Below, one piece after another: positions 1 to 10,149 of a DNA stretch of 64,000 nt. This DNA comes from JBFKAV01 sp041621405 (GTDB taxonomy: Bacteria; Pseudomonadota; Alphaproteobacteria; Rhodobacterales; Rhodobacteraceae). The notes under the pieces were generated by a model that ran no database searches, had not been told where the DNA came from, and saw only the letters and a list, made by a program, of their open reading frames with translations. Position numbers and translations under genes: made by a program. Location: the NCBI GenBank assembly GCA_041621405.1, contig JBFKAV010000001.1, positions 29,965 through 93,964 on the forward strand. Direction: 5' to 3'. The number at the start of each line of letters is the position of its first letter. Position 1 is the first letter of the stretch.

Positions 1-2
1 CG

Positions 3-1019
3 GTCGCAAAAGCGCACGGCGCCGAGCCCAAGCGCCGGGGCCGGGTCGATCACGTCATCATCCTCGACGGCACGATGTCGACGCTCGACCGGGGCGCCGA
101 GACCAACGCGGGCCTGACCTACAAGCTTCTTGCCGAGCGCGGTCGCGTCGCCGGGCTCTCGCTCTACTACGAGGCCGGCATCCAGTGGGAGGAGTGGCGC
201 CGTGCGCCGGACGTGATCATGGGCCGCGGCATCAACCGCCAGATCCGCCGCGCCTACGGCTTTCTCGCCTCGCGCTACCGCCCGGGCGACCGGATCTTCC
301 TGTTCGGCTTCTCGCGCGGCGCCTTCGCGGCGCGCTCGCTCGCCGGCGTGATCGACCGGGTCGGGCTGGTGCGCGCCGAGCACGCGACGATGCGGTCCGT
401 TCGCGACGTCTACCGCCACTACGAGATCGATCCGGAAAGCCACGCCGCCAGACGCTTCGCCGAGCTCTATTGCCACCCGGAGGCGCCGATCGAGATGGTC
501 GGGGTCTGGGACACGGTGAAGGCGCTCGGCCTGCGCCTGCCGATCGTCTGGAAGCTGACCGAGCCCCGGCACGCCTTCCACAACCACCGTCTCGGCGTCA
601 GCATCCGCCACGGCTTCCACGCGCTCGCGCTCGACGAGACGCGTGAGGTATTCTCGCCGGTGCTTTGGTCCTGCGACGACCGGATGGCGCCGGACCAGGT
701 CATCGAGCAGGTCTGGTTCCGCGGCGCCCACGGCGACGTGGGCGGCCAGCTCGGCGGCTTCGAGGCGGCGCGGCCCCTGTCCAACATCCCGCTCGTCTGG
801 ATGCTCGAGAAGGCCGAGGGTTGCGGGCTGGTCTTGCCCTCGGGATGGCGCGCGCGCTTCCCGCGCGATGCCGAGGCGCCGTCGATCGGCACCTGGCGGA
901 ACTGGGGCAAGACCTTCCTCCTGCGCCGTCGCCGCAAGGTCGGGCTCGACCAGTCCGAGGCGATCCACCCCTCGGCCCTGGCGAGCCACCCGGACCTGAC
1001 CCTGGCCGAGGCCGGCTGA
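3..1019 (+). CDS. DUF2235 alpha/beta-hydrolase-like protein (5' end outside window)
   Basis: The frame is open from the first bases of the window, and the first in-window ATG (75) lies inside the conserved N-terminal strand (VIILDGTMSTLD, matching the family's FDGTWN-type start), so the true start is upstream. DUF2235 proteins are predicted serine hydrolases; some members are type VI secretion phospholipases and many are housekeeping proteins of unknown substrate. Visible motifs are the nucleophile elbow GFSRGAFAARS (Ser about residue 80 counting from the ATG at 75), VWDTVKALG, ALDETREVF and the terminal block WFRGAHGDVGGQ. No signal peptide or T6SS gene is seen nearby. It converges with the minus-strand operon ending at 1028. 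Family is secure; substrate is unknown. Confidence 0.85.
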   Translation, partial: VAKAHGAEPKRRGRVDHVIILDGTMSTLDRGAETNAGLTYKLLAERGRVAGLSLYYEAGIQWEEWRRAPDVIMGRGINRQIRRAYGFLASRYRPGDRIFLFGFSRGAFAARSLAGVIDRVGLVRAEHATMRSVRDVYRHYEIDPESHAARRFAELYCHPEAPIEMVGVWDTVKALGLRLPIVWKLTEPRHAFHNHRLGVSIRHGFHALALDETREVFSPVLWSCDDRMAPDQVIEQVWFRGAHGDVGGQLGGFEAARPLSNIPLVWMLEKAEGCGLVLPSGWRARFPRDAEAPSIGTWRNWGKTFLLRRRRKVGLDQSEAIHPSALASHPDLTLAEAG

Positions 1020-1027
1020 GCCTCGGC

Positions 1028-1603
1028 TCAGCCCGGGGTCCAGCGCATCAGCACGCGGCGAGGGGTGCGCTCCTCGATCTCGACGAAGCCGGCGCGGGAG
1101 AGGGCGGGCACCAGGCCGACGTATCCCGCGCCCCAGGCCATCGAGCCGCCCGGCCGGCGCGCCGCGGCCTCGACCGCAACGGCGCCGTGGTCTAAGGCGA
1201 AGTCGCAGGCAGCGCGGGCGAGAACCGTCATCAGGCCCTGGCGCTGGCGATCCCTGCGGACGAAGAAGCAGGAAACCGCCCAGGTACCCGCCGGCGTGTC
1301 CCCGGCCGGACGGGCCGTCGGCACCTTCTCGAACCGCGGCAGCTCGGCGCGCGGGGTGATCTGCACCCAGGCGGCCGGCCCCTCCTCGTCGTAGGCCAGG
1401 AGGCCGGGCGGACGCGGGCCCGTGGCGATGCGCTCGAGGAAGGCCGCGCGCAACGCGTCGCGGCCCGCAGAAGAAAACTCGGAGGAGGGCAGCCGCCAGA
1501 ACATGCACCAGCAGCCGCGGGTGATGCTGTTCGTTTCGAACAGGGTCGCGAGATCGTCCGCCCGGTCGGGCGTCAGCGGGCGGATCTCGACGGCCTGGCT
1601 CAC
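1028..1603 (-). CDS. GNAT-family N-acetyltransferase
   Basis: A 191-residue protein starting at a GTG that overlaps the stop of the upstream permease gene (GTGA), so it is translationally coupled as the last gene of the peptide-transport operon. It has the layout of a GNAT acetyltransferase, transferring an acyl group from acyl-CoA to an amine: an N-terminal strand EIRPLTPDRADDL, a central strand CFFVRRDRQRQGLMTVL in which RQRQGL matches the Q/RxxGxG/A acetyl-CoA loop, then a helix and a C-terminal strand. The opening region carries CWCMFWRLP, seen in a GNAT subgroup of unknown substrate. The operon position suggests an imported amine or peptide as substrate, which is inference only. Confidence 0.82.
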   Translation of the reverse strand: MSQAVEIRPLTPDRADDLATLFETNSITRGCWCMFWRLPSSEFSSAGRDALRAAFLERIATGPRPPGLLAYDEEGPAAWVQITPRAELPRFEKVPTARPAGDTPAGTWAVSCFFVRRDRQRQGLMTVLARAACDFALDHGAVAVEAAARRPGGSMAWGAGYVGLVPALSRAGFVEIEERTPRRVLMRWTPG

Positions 1604-2538
1604 CGCCCGCGGATGCGCGGATCGAGCGCGTCGCGAAGGCCGTCGCCGATGTAGTTCACCGAGAGCACCACGAACGAGATCGCGAGCCCAGGCCAGATCA
1701 CCCGGCTGGGATAGTCGCGGATGTAGTCGACCGCGTCGAAGAGAAGCCGGCCCCAGGTCGGGAAGTCGGGCGGGAAGCCCAGGCCAAGGAACGAGAGCGC
1801 CGATTCGGTGATGATCGCGTTGGCGATGCCGAGCGTGGCCGAGACCATGATCGGGCTCATCACGTTCGGCAGCACGTGGCGGGTGATCATCCGGCGCGGC
1901 GGCGTGCCGATCGACTTCGCCGCCAGCACGAATTCGCGCTCCTTCAGCGCCAGCACGTCGCCCCGCACGATGCGCGCGGTCTGCATCCACGAGGTCACGC
2001 CGATGGCGAAGACGATCAGGATGAAGATCCCGGTCTCGGGCCCGTAGGCGCGCGAGAGTGGCTCGCGGAAGAACATCACCATGACCAGCAGGAGCGGCAG
2101 CAGCGGCAGCGCAAGGAACAGGTCGGTCATCCGCATCAGGAGCCCGTCGATCCGCTGGAAATAGCCCGCGAGCACGCCGATCAGCGTGCCGAGCACGAGG
2201 CTGAGCAGCATCGCCGTCAGCCCGACGGCGATCGAGACCTGGCCGCCCGCCATCATCCGGGCCAGCATGTCGCGGCCGAGCTGGTCGGTGCCGAACGGAT
2301 GCGCCCAGGTCGCGCCGGAATTGCGGGCGCGAATGTCGATGTAGGTCGGGTCGATCGTCCAGACGAAGGGGCCGAGAAGCGTGGCCGCGAGGATGGCGAC
2401 GAAGATCACCAGCCCGACCAGGGCGCCGCGATGGGTCTTGAACTGGTCCCAGACGTCCCACCACTGGTTGCGCGGCGGCCTGAGTGCCTGCTCTACGGTG
2501 AAGGGCTTCGGTACGGCGGGCTGCGGCTGGTCAGTCAT
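1600..2538 (-). CDS. Peptide ABC transporter permease, DppC/OppC type
   Basis: A 312-residue inner-membrane permease that pairs with the DppB-type subunit. It has an N-terminal cytoplasmic tail, a first membrane span near residues 38-58 (LVGLVIFVAILAATLLG), the family's periplasmic block GTDQLGRDMLARMM, and four to five further spans. The cytoplasmic coupling loop with the EAA motif shows as ESALSFLGLGFPPDFPTWG. Length is typical for DppC. The start overlaps the upstream permease by 8 bases, and the stop overlaps the acetyltransferase start. Peptide or nickel specificity cannot be told from the permease, but the linked binding protein and hydrolases favour peptides. Confidence 0.93.
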   Translation of the reverse strand: MTDQPQPAVPKPFTVEQALRPPRNQWWDVWDQFKTHRGALVGLVIFVAILAATLLGPFVWTIDPTYIDIRARNSGATWAHPFGTDQLGRDMLARMMAGGQVSIAVGLTAMLLSLVLGTLIGVLAGYFQRIDGLLMRMTDLFLALPLLPLLLVMVMFFREPLSRAYGPETGIFILIVFAIGVTSWMQTARIVRGDVLALKEREFVLAAKSIGTPPRRMITRHVLPNVMSPIMVSATLGIANAIITESALSFLGLGFPPDFPTWGRLLFDAVDYIRDYPSRVIWPGLAISFVVLSVNYIGDGLRDALDPRIRGR

Positions 2539-3538
2539 AGCGGATCCTCGGGTCGAGGAGGCCGTAGAGCAGGTCTGCGATCAGGTTGAAGAGCACGATC
2601 AGCACGGCGAAGATGAAGGTCAGCGTCTGCACCATCGGCAGGTCGTTGGCGTAGATCGCGGTGATCAGGAGCTGGCCGAGCCCGTTCACCTTGAACACCT
2701 GCTCGGTGATGATCGCGCCGCCGAAGATCGTGGGCACGCCGAGCGCGATCACCGTCACCACCGGGATCATCGAGTTCCTGAGCACGTGCACCAGCACCAC
2801 CACAGGCTCGGTCATCCCCTTGGCGCGGGCGGTGCGCACGTAGTCCTGGTTGAGGTTGTCGAGCATCGAGGCGCGCATGAAGCGGCTGATCTGGCTGGCG
2901 TTGAAGAGCGCCAGCACGGTGACCGGCATTACCATCTGCCGCACCTGCTGCAGGAAGCTCTCCCAGCTGTTGACGACAAGGGTGGTGTTGTAGATCGAAG
3001 GGAACCAGCCGAGCTCGACCGAGAAGATCACGATCAGAAGCACTCCGGTGAAGAAGGTCGGCACAGAGAACCCGACCATCGAGACGAAGGTGCCGATCTG
3101 GTCGAACCAGGAATACTGCCGGTAGGCAGAGATGATGCCGATCGGCAGCGCGATCAGCACGCCGACCAGATAGGCCAGCCCGACCACCCAGAGCGTCTGC
3201 GGTAGGCGCTGCCAGATCACGTCGAAGACCGGCGAGCGGAACTGCCAGGAGATGATCCGCTGCTCGCCCTCGGAGAAGGTGGTGCCGAAAAGGCCGTCGA
3301 GCGTGTTCAGGGGCTCGATCCAGAAGAACTGGATCAGCCATTTCCAGTAGCGGATATGGAGCGGCTCGCCGAGGCCGAGGGCGGCGCGCATCCTCTCGCG
3401 CACGTCCGGAGGGATAGTCAGCGGCTGATCCGCGAGCGGGTCGCCGGGAGCCAGTTCAAGCAGCAGGAAGATGACGAGACTGATGACCAGAAGCGTCGGA
3501 ATCGCCATCAGCAGTCGTCTGAGCACGAAGGTGAACAT
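2531..3538 (-). CDS. Peptide ABC transporter permease, DppB/OppB type
   Basis: A 335-residue membrane protein opening with the classic DppB N-terminus (FVLRRLLMAIPTLLVISLVIF, first span residues 7-27) followed by LLELAPGDPLADQP, the family signature after span 1. The EAA coupling loop reads YVRTARAKGMTEPVVVLVHV, and the end is LLYGLLDPRIRYD, the usual DppB ending. It carries a longer than usual periplasmic segment (about residues 70-110), as in the large-peptide branch of the family. It lies downstream of the binding-protein gene, separated by 74 bases that hold a strong hairpin, and overlaps the next permease by 8 bases. Confidence 0.93.
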   Translation of the reverse strand: MFTFVLRRLLMAIPTLLVISLVIFLLLELAPGDPLADQPLTIPPDVRERMRAALGLGEPLHIRYWKWLIQFFWIEPLNTLDGLFGTTFSEGEQRIISWQFRSPVFDVIWQRLPQTLWVVGLAYLVGVLIALPIGIISAYRQYSWFDQIGTFVSMVGFSVPTFFTGVLLIVIFSVELGWFPSIYNTTLVVNSWESFLQQVRQMVMPVTVLALFNASQISRFMRASMLDNLNQDYVRTARAKGMTEPVVVLVHVLRNSMIPVVTVIALGVPTIFGGAIITEQVFKVNGLGQLLITAIYANDLPMVQTLTFIFAVLIVLFNLIADLLYGLLDPRIRYD

Positions 3539-3575
3539 GGGGCTCGGCGTCTCGGATCAGCAGTCGGGGCGGGGA

Positions 3576-3603
3576 GCGGGGCGGGCATTGCTGCCCGCCC
3601 CGC
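3576..3603 (-). terminator. 12-bp GC stem-loop between binding-protein and permease genes
   Basis: The arms 3576-3587 and 3592-3603 are perfect 12-base complements around the 4-base loop TTGC. There is no T-run after the stem on the minus strand, so this is more likely a processing or stabilising hairpin at the 3' end of the binding-protein message, or a partial terminator, than a full intrinsic terminator. Hairpins here are common in ABC operons, where they keep the binding protein in excess over the permeases. Confidence 0.6.
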
Positions 3604-3612
3604 GTAGCGGCA

Positions 3613-5316
3613 TCACTTGATGCGGTGCCAGTCAGCGGCGTTCCAGAGCTCGCTGTCCCAGGTATTCAGGATCACGCCGCCAAGCGTGTTCGAGCGGGCG
3701 GAGACCCGGCCGCGGTCGACCAGCGGCACGACGACGTAGGATTCCTTGGTCAGCATGTCGTTCAGCTGCCGCGCGATCCGGCCGCGCTCTTCGTAGTTCG
3801 CCTCCTGAGCGAGCTCGTCGAGCAGCGCGTCGTACTCCGGGTCGCAGTAGCGGTTGATGTTCTCGCCCTGCCAGCCGGTCGACGGCTTCGGCTCGAGCCC
3901 GCAGCGGTATTGCGCCAAGTAGGGCTGCGGATCGGTGCCGTCGAAGTTGTTGGCGTACATCTCGACGTCCGAATAGAACTTCTGGAACGTATCCGGGCTG
4001 CCCGGATCGCCGCCGAAGAAGACCGAGGCGTCGATGTTCTTCAGCTCGGTCTCGACCCCGATATCCGACCACCACTGCTTGATCAGCGCCTGGAAGTCCT
4101 GGCGCACCGCGTTGGTCGAGGTCTGGTAGAGGATCGAGAGCCTGACGCCGTCGGCGTTCACCCGCACGCCGTCCGGCCCGGGCGTGAAGCCGGCCTCCTC
4201 CAGGAGCGCCTTGGCGCCCTCGACGTCCTGCACCAGGCAGTCGGTGTTGTCGGAGGCGAAGTTCGGCGGGTTCGGCACCAGGTTGCAGGTGGGCCGGCCG
4301 GCCTGGCCGTAGCCGATCTCGACCAGGAGCTCGCGGTCGATCGCCATGCTGAGCGCCTTGCGCACGCGCAGGTCGGACAGGAACGGGTGCGGATGCGCCA
4401 CCGTCGAGCGCTCGCCCTCGGGCAGGTCGGGCGACGGGTCGGTCATGTTCATCTCGATCCGCTCGACGAGCGTGCCGAAGGCCGAGATCGGCTCGCCTTT
4501 CCCGGCCGCCGCCATCCCGGCGAGCACGTCGGGCGCGAGCTGCAGGTTCCAAGCGTAGTCGAACTCGCCGGTCTCCAGCACCGCGCGGCCTGCCGCCGCC
4601 GCGTCGCCGCCGCCCTTGAAGGTGAGGGTTGCGAACGCGGGCTTTTCAGGATCGCGGTAGTTCGGGTTGGCCTCCATCTGGATCACGTCGTTGGGGCGGA
4701 AGTCGGTGACCACGAACGGTCCGGTGCCGATCGGCCCGAAGTTCGCATCCGTGCACTGCGGCGCGTTGGCACCGAGGCAGTTCTCGAACTGCGCCTTCTG
4801 AATGATCGGCCCCTGGCCGCCGGTGAAGGGCCCGTAGGGGTTCGGCGTCGGCTTTTCGAAGGTGACCTTCACGGTCAGGTCGTCGAGCGCCTCGACCGAT
4901 GTGACCCCGTCGAACTTCGCCGCCTGTGCGCAGCCACCCTCGGGGTGCATGCAGTATTCGGCAGTGAAGACCACGTCGGCCGAGGTGACCGGCGAACCGT
5001 CGGACCAGACAAGCCCGGGCGAGATCTTCCAGGTGATCGTGGTCAGGTCTTCCGAGACGCCGCCGTTGTCGACGGTCGGGATCTCTGCGGCCAGGTAGGG
5101 TACAAGCACGCCGTCCTGGTCGTAGCGGCCGAGCGGCTCGATCACCAGCGAGGCGCTCTCGATGTCCTTCGTGCCCGACGACAGGTAGGGGTTCAGGATC
5201 GACGGCGCCTGCCAGTAGATGATGCTCACGTGGCCGTCCGAACCGCGCTCGGCCAGGGCCGGCACGGTCATCGCCGTCACGGCGGCGGCGCCCAAAAGGG
5301 CTGTTCTCAGTTTCAT
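3613..5316 (-). CDS. Extracellular peptide-binding protein (SBP family 5) of ABC transporter
   Basis: A 567-residue periplasmic protein. I start at the ATG at 5316, because it follows an AAGGAG ribosome site by 7 bases and opens a signal peptide (MKLRTALLGAAAVTAMTVPALA, cleavage after ALA). The mature protein has the family-5 hallmarks: YWQAPSILNPYLSSGTKD at the start, the block ITWKISPGLVWSDGSPVTSADVVF split over residues near 100, and RVRKALSMAIDRELL in the middle. It would capture peptides or similar ligands and deliver them to the two permeases. It begins one base after the stop of the upstream ATPase gene, so it is co-transcribed. Having the binding protein after the two ATPases is a less common order. 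Confidence 0.93.
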   Translation of the reverse strand: MKLRTALLGAAAVTAMTVPALAERGSDGHVSIIYWQAPSILNPYLSSGTKDIESASLVIEPLGRYDQDGVLVPYLAAEIPTVDNGGVSEDLTTITWKISPGLVWSDGSPVTSADVVFTAEYCMHPEGGCAQAAKFDGVTSVEALDDLTVKVTFEKPTPNPYGPFTGGQGPIIQKAQFENCLGANAPQCTDANFGPIGTGPFVVTDFRPNDVIQMEANPNYRDPEKPAFATLTFKGGGDAAAAGRAVLETGEFDYAWNLQLAPDVLAGMAAAGKGEPISAFGTLVERIEMNMTDPSPDLPEGERSTVAHPHPFLSDLRVRKALSMAIDRELLVEIGYGQAGRPTCNLVPNPPNFASDNTDCLVQDVEGAKALLEEAGFTPGPDGVRVNADGVRLSILYQTSTNAVRQDFQALIKQWWSDIGVETELKNIDASVFFGGDPGSPDTFQKFYSDVEMYANNFDGTDPQPYLAQYRCGLEPKPSTGWQGENINRYCDPEYDALLDELAQEANYEERGRIARQLNDMLTKESYVVVPLVDRGRVSARSNTLGGVILNTWDSELWNAADWHRIK

Positions 5317-5317
5317 G

Positions 5318-6383
5318 TCAAACTCCTTGCTGGTACTTCGTGTCTTGGGTGCTCTTCGCCTCGGACGCCGCCGTTGCACCGGCGGACCTCATGATTGACT
5401 CGTCGTGGAGGTGGCAGGCCGCGAAGTGGCCTGGCTCGACCTCGCGGAATTCGGGCTCCACCTCGCGGCAGATATCCATCACCTTCGGGCAGCGAGTGCA
5501 GAAGTTGCAGCCCTTGGGCGGGTTCGCGGGCGAAGGCACGTCGCCCGTCAGGATGACCCGCTGGCGCCGGCCTTCGATATTGGGGTCCGGCTCCGGAACC
5601 GCCGAAAGCAGGGCCTGGGTGTAGGGGTGGAGCGGCTTGCTGTAGAGCGCGTCGCGCGGCGCGAGCTCGGCGATCTGGCCGAGATACATCACCGCAACCC
5701 GGTCGGCGATGTGGCGGATCATCGACAGGTCGTGCGAGATGAAGAGGTAGGTCAGACCGAGCTTGCCTTGCAGCTCCTCGAGCAGGTTGACCACCTGCGC
5801 CTGGATCGACACGTCGAGCGCCGCGATCGGCTCGTCGCAGACGATGAATTTGGGATTGAGCGCGAGCGCGCGGGCGATGCCGATGCGTTGGCGCTGGCCG
5901 CCGGAAAACTCGTGCGGGTAGCGGTTGACGAAGTTGCGGTTGAGCCCCACCGCGTCCATCAGCTCGTAGATCCGGTCGAGCTTCTCCTTCTTCGACAGCC
6001 GGGTGTGCTCGTCCAGGGGCTCGCCGATGATTCCCGCGACCGTCATCCGCGGGTTGAGCGAGGCCTGCGGGTCCTGGAACACCATCTGCATGGTCGGCCG
6101 CATCTTCCGCAGCGTCTCGAAGCCGGCGAGCGCAATTTCCCGGCCGTCGACCCGGATCGATCCGGCGGTGGGCTGGTATAGCCGCAGCACGGCCCGCCCG
6201 CAGGTCGACTTGCCGCAGCCCGACTCGCCGACGAGGCCGAGGGTCTCGCCCTCGTAGATGTCGAAGGAGACGCCGTCGACCGCCTTCACCTCGCCGACCC
6301 GGCGGCGCAGCAGGCCGGCATAGATCGGGAAGTGCATCTTCAGTCCCGAGACCTCGACCAGCTTGCGGGGGGCGTTGGCGGCG

Positions 6384-6391
<8 letters not shown>
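5318..6391 (-). CDS. Peptide ABC transporter ATPase, DppF/OppF type
   Basis: A 357-residue cytoplasmic ATPase driving peptide import. Walker A is GESGCGKST at about residues 55-63, the ABC signature [14 protein letters not shown], and Walker [15 protein letters not shown] followed by the switch histidine in YLFISHDLS. The C-terminal oligopeptide/dipeptide cysteine block is present ([14 protein letters not shown]), which in this family can bind an Fe-S cluster. The tail beyond it (about 30 residues, [10 protein letters not shown] region) is low complexity. Its start overlaps the preceding ATPase by 8 bases and its stop lies one base before the binding-protein start. Confidence 0.94.
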
Positions 6392-7391
<1,000 letters not shown>

Positions 7392-7467
7392 TGAGCGCTC
7401 CCCAAGCTGTTCTTTTTCTTTTCTTTTTTTGCTTACCGCGATTTCCCCGCGGCTGTTGGTGCAGAAA

Positions 7468-7495
7468 GTGTTATCACGAAAAGCCCCTCCCGCAA
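7468..7495 (-). promoter_or_regulatory. Candidate promoter of the peptide-transport operon
   Basis: On the minus strand TTGCGG (7495-7490) and TAACAC (7473-7468) are separated by 16 bases, a fair sigma-70 match in a 212-base divergent gap between the transporter operon and the M20 gene at 7604. Just downstream the transcript would carry an unusually A/G-rich leader (7414-7437, only A and G apart from the ends), which may favour translation. The match is by eye only. Confidence 0.35.
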
Positions 7496-7603
7496 GGCGG
7501 ATTCCGGCAAACTGCCGCCGCGTAATTGCAATGCCTCGGCCAGCGGCCCGCACTTGACCGGCCTGGGCTGCCGCGGGAGGCTCGGGCCAGAGGGAGGTAT
7601 ACC

Positions 7604-8767
7604 ATGTCCGAGCCGTCCTCGCCGCGCGAGATCTTGGCCCGTCTGGTTGCGTTCCCGAGCGTGAGCCGCGACTCCAACCTCGATCTCGTCGACTGGGTGG
7701 AGGGCTGGCTCGACGGCCACGGCATCGCCGCGCACCGGGTCTGGAACGCCGACCGGAGCAAGGCCGCGCTCTACGCCCATGTCGGGCCCGGGATCCCCGG
7801 CGGCGTGGTGCTCTCGGGCCATACCGAAGTGGTGCCGGTGGACGGGCAGGCGTGGTCCTCGGACCCCTGGGTCCTGACCGAGCGCGACGGCAAGCTCTAC
7901 GGCCGCGGCGCCGTCGACATGAAGGGCTTCGACGCGCTGGCGCTCTGGGCGATGGCCGAGGCGGCAAGGGGGGAGCTCAGGCGACCGCTGCAGATCGCGC
8001 TCTCCTACGACGAGGAGGTCGGCTGCACCGGCGCGCCGCCGATGATCGACGCGATGGTGGGGCACCTGCCGAAGGCCTCCGCCGTGATCGTGGGCGAGCC
8101 TTCGATGATGAAGGTGGTGACCGGCCACAAGGGCAGCATCGGCTTCGCCACCCATGTGAAGGGCTACGAGGTGCACTCCTCGATCATGCACGAGGGCGTC
8201 TCGGCGATCCACGAGGCGGCGAGGCTCATCGTCTGGGCGAACGAGGTCAATGCGGCCAACCGGGCGGCCGAGCCAGGGCCGCTCGCGGCGATGTTCGAGC
8301 CGCCTTGGACCACGCTCCACATCGGCCAGATCGAGGGCGGCACGGCCCACAACATTACCGCCGCCGACTGCCGCTTCGGCTTCGATTTCCGGGTGGTGCC
8401 GGGCGAGAGCATCGAGGACTGGGAGGCGCGCTACCGGGCGAAGGTGGCCGAGCTCGAGGCGGAGATGAAGGCCGTCCGCCCCGAGGCCGGGATCGAGCTC
8501 GCGCCCTATTTCCGGGTGCCGCCGCTTCAGCCCGAGAAGGACGGCGCCGCCGAGGCGCTGGCGCGGCGGCTGACCGGCGACAACGGGCAGGCCGTGGTCA
8601 GCTTCGGCACCGAGGCCGGCCAGTTCCAGGAGCGCGGCTATTCCGCCGTGGTCTGCGGCCCGGGCGACATCGCCCAGGCGCACCAGGCCGACGAATTCAT
8701 CACCATCGAGCAGTTCGACGCCGGCCAGAGCTTCATGCGGCGGCTCGTCGAGGACCTTCGCGCCTAG
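7604..8767 (+). CDS. M20 metallopeptidase, acetylornithine deacetylase (ArgE)-like
   Basis: A 387-residue cytoplasmic di-zinc amidohydrolase of the ArgE/DapE/ACY1 group. The ATG at 7604 follows AGGGAGGT by 5-6 bases. Catalytic layout: LSGHTEVVPVDG (metal His73, catalytic Asp near 80), GRGAVDMKGF (bridging Asp105), SYDEEVGCTG (Glu137-Glu138, general base and metal ligand), and the C-terminal AHQADEFI holding the last metal histidine. The block SFGTEAGQFQ is typical of ArgE. Whether it hydrolyses N-acetylornithine or another N-acyl amino acid is uncertain; its place opposite a peptide transporter and next to a second M20 enzyme suggests catabolism of imported amides. Confidence 0.85.
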   Translation: MSEPSSPREILARLVAFPSVSRDSNLDLVDWVEGWLDGHGIAAHRVWNADRSKAALYAHVGPGIPGGVVLSGHTEVVPVDGQAWSSDPWVLTERDGKLYGRGAVDMKGFDALALWAMAEAARGELRRPLQIALSYDEEVGCTGAPPMIDAMVGHLPKASAVIVGEPSMMKVVTGHKGSIGFATHVKGYEVHSSIMHEGVSAIHEAARLIVWANEVNAANRAAEPGPLAAMFEPPWTTLHIGQIEGGTAHNITAADCRFGFDFRVVPGESIEDWEARYRAKVAELEAEMKAVRPEAGIELAPYFRVPPLQPEKDGAAEALARRLTGDNGQAVVSFGTEAGQFQERGYSAVVCGPGDIAQAHQADEFITIEQFDAGQSFMRRLVEDLRA

Positions 8768-8882
8768 GCGCGCCCCGCGGGAGGCTTGCCGCCGGGCCAG
8801 GCTTCGGACAGGATTGCAAGGCAGAGAGCGGCGCGAGGCCCGGCGGCCCGCCGCGCGCAACCCCGTCGAGGAGCCCGAACCC

Positions 8883-10046
8883 ATGCCCGTGAAGAACCGC
8901 ATCGCCGAGATGCAGCCCGAGATCGCCGCCTGGCGGCGCGACTTCCACGAGAACCCCGAACTTCTGTTCGACACCCATCGGACGGCGAAGATCGTGGCCG
9001 GGAAGCTCAGGGAGTTCGGCTGCGACGAGGTCGTCGAAGGGATCGGCCGCACCGGCGTGGTGGCCGTGATCCGGGGCAAGAGCGACAGCAAGGGCCGGGT
9101 GGTCGGCCTGCGCGCGGACATGGACGCGCTTCCGATCCAGGAGGCCACCGGGGCGCCGCATGCCTCGAAGGTGCCCGGCAAGATGCATGCCTGCGGCCAT
9201 GACGGGCATACCGCGATGCTGCTCGGCGCCGCGAAGTACCTTGCCGAGACACGGAATTTCGACGGCACCGCGGTGCTGATCTTCCAGCCCGCCGAGGAGG
9301 GCGGCGGCGGCGGCGCGGAGATGGTCAAGGACGGGCTGATGGAGCGCTGGGGGATCGAGGAGGTCTACGGCATGCACAACATGCCCGGGCTGCCCCTCGG
9401 CCAGTTCGCCATCCGCCCCGGCGCCTTCTTCGCCGCGACCGACCAGTTCGAGATCGTGATCGAGGGCAAGGGCGGCCACGCCGCCAAGCCGCACGAGACG
9501 GTCGACACGACCGTTCTCACCTCGCACCTCGTGCTCGCGCTGCAGACCATCGCCGCCCGCAACGTCGACCCGACCAAGCAGCTGGTGGTCTCGGTCACCA
9601 GCTTCGAGACCGACACCAAGGCCTTCAACGTGATCCCGCAGCGGGCCACGCTGAAGGGCACGGTCAGGACGATGGACCCGGGCGTCCGCCGGCTGGCCGA
9701 GGAGCGGATCAAGAAGATCGCCGAGGCCACCGCGCTGGCCTTCGGCGGCACCGCGGGCGTGAACTACATGAAGGGCTACCCGGTGATGGTGAATGCCGAG
9801 ACCGAGACCAGGCATGCGGCCGAGGCGGCGAAGCGGGTCGCGGGAGCCTGCGGCGAGGCGCCGCTGATTATGGGCGGCGAGGACTTCGCCTACATGCTCG
9901 AGGCGCGGCCCGGGGCCTACATACTCGTCGGCAACGGCGACACCGCGATGGTTCACCATCCCGAGTACGATTTCGACGACAACGCGATCCCGGCCGGCTG
10001 CTCCTGGTGGGTGGAGATCGCGGAGAGCCGGATGCCGGCGGGGTGA
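8883..10046 (+). CDS. M20D amidohydrolase (hippurate hydrolase/HipO type)
   Basis: A 387-residue enzyme of the M20D subfamily, which cleaves N-acyl or amide bonds of amino-acid conjugates. The start (ATG 8883) precedes a standard M20D N-terminus: WRRDFHENPELLFDTHRTA, RADMDALPIQE (catalytic Asp), then metal ligands MHACGHDGHTAMLLG (Cys104, His106), IFQPAEEGGGGG (Glu138-Glu139), YGMHNMPG, and the terminal MVHHPEYDFDD. It follows the ArgE-like gene by 115 bases in the same direction, so the two are probably co-expressed. It is the same length as its neighbour but clearly a different subfamily, so it is not a recent duplicate. Confidence 0.9.
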   Translation: MPVKNRIAEMQPEIAAWRRDFHENPELLFDTHRTAKIVAGKLREFGCDEVVEGIGRTGVVAVIRGKSDSKGRVVGLRADMDALPIQEATGAPHASKVPGKMHACGHDGHTAMLLGAAKYLAETRNFDGTAVLIFQPAEEGGGGGAEMVKDGLMERWGIEEVYGMHNMPGLPLGQFAIRPGAFFAATDQFEIVIEGKGGHAAKPHETVDTTVLTSHLVLALQTIAARNVDPTKQLVVSVTSFETDTKAFNVIPQRATLKGTVRTMDPGVRRLAEERIKKIAEATALAFGGTAGVNYMKGYPVMVNAETETRHAAEAAKRVAGACGEAPLIMGGEDFAYMLEARPGAYILVGNGDTAMVHHPEYDFDDNAIPAGCSWWVEIAESRMPAG

Positions 10047-10149
10047 CAATGGCGCCAGCAGGGACGAGTTCGGGTTCCATTGGCGCCTTGCCCGTCCGGG
10101 CGTGCTACTCTAGGCGCCTCTTCTTTCGATCGGTGACGGAGCGGCCAGC

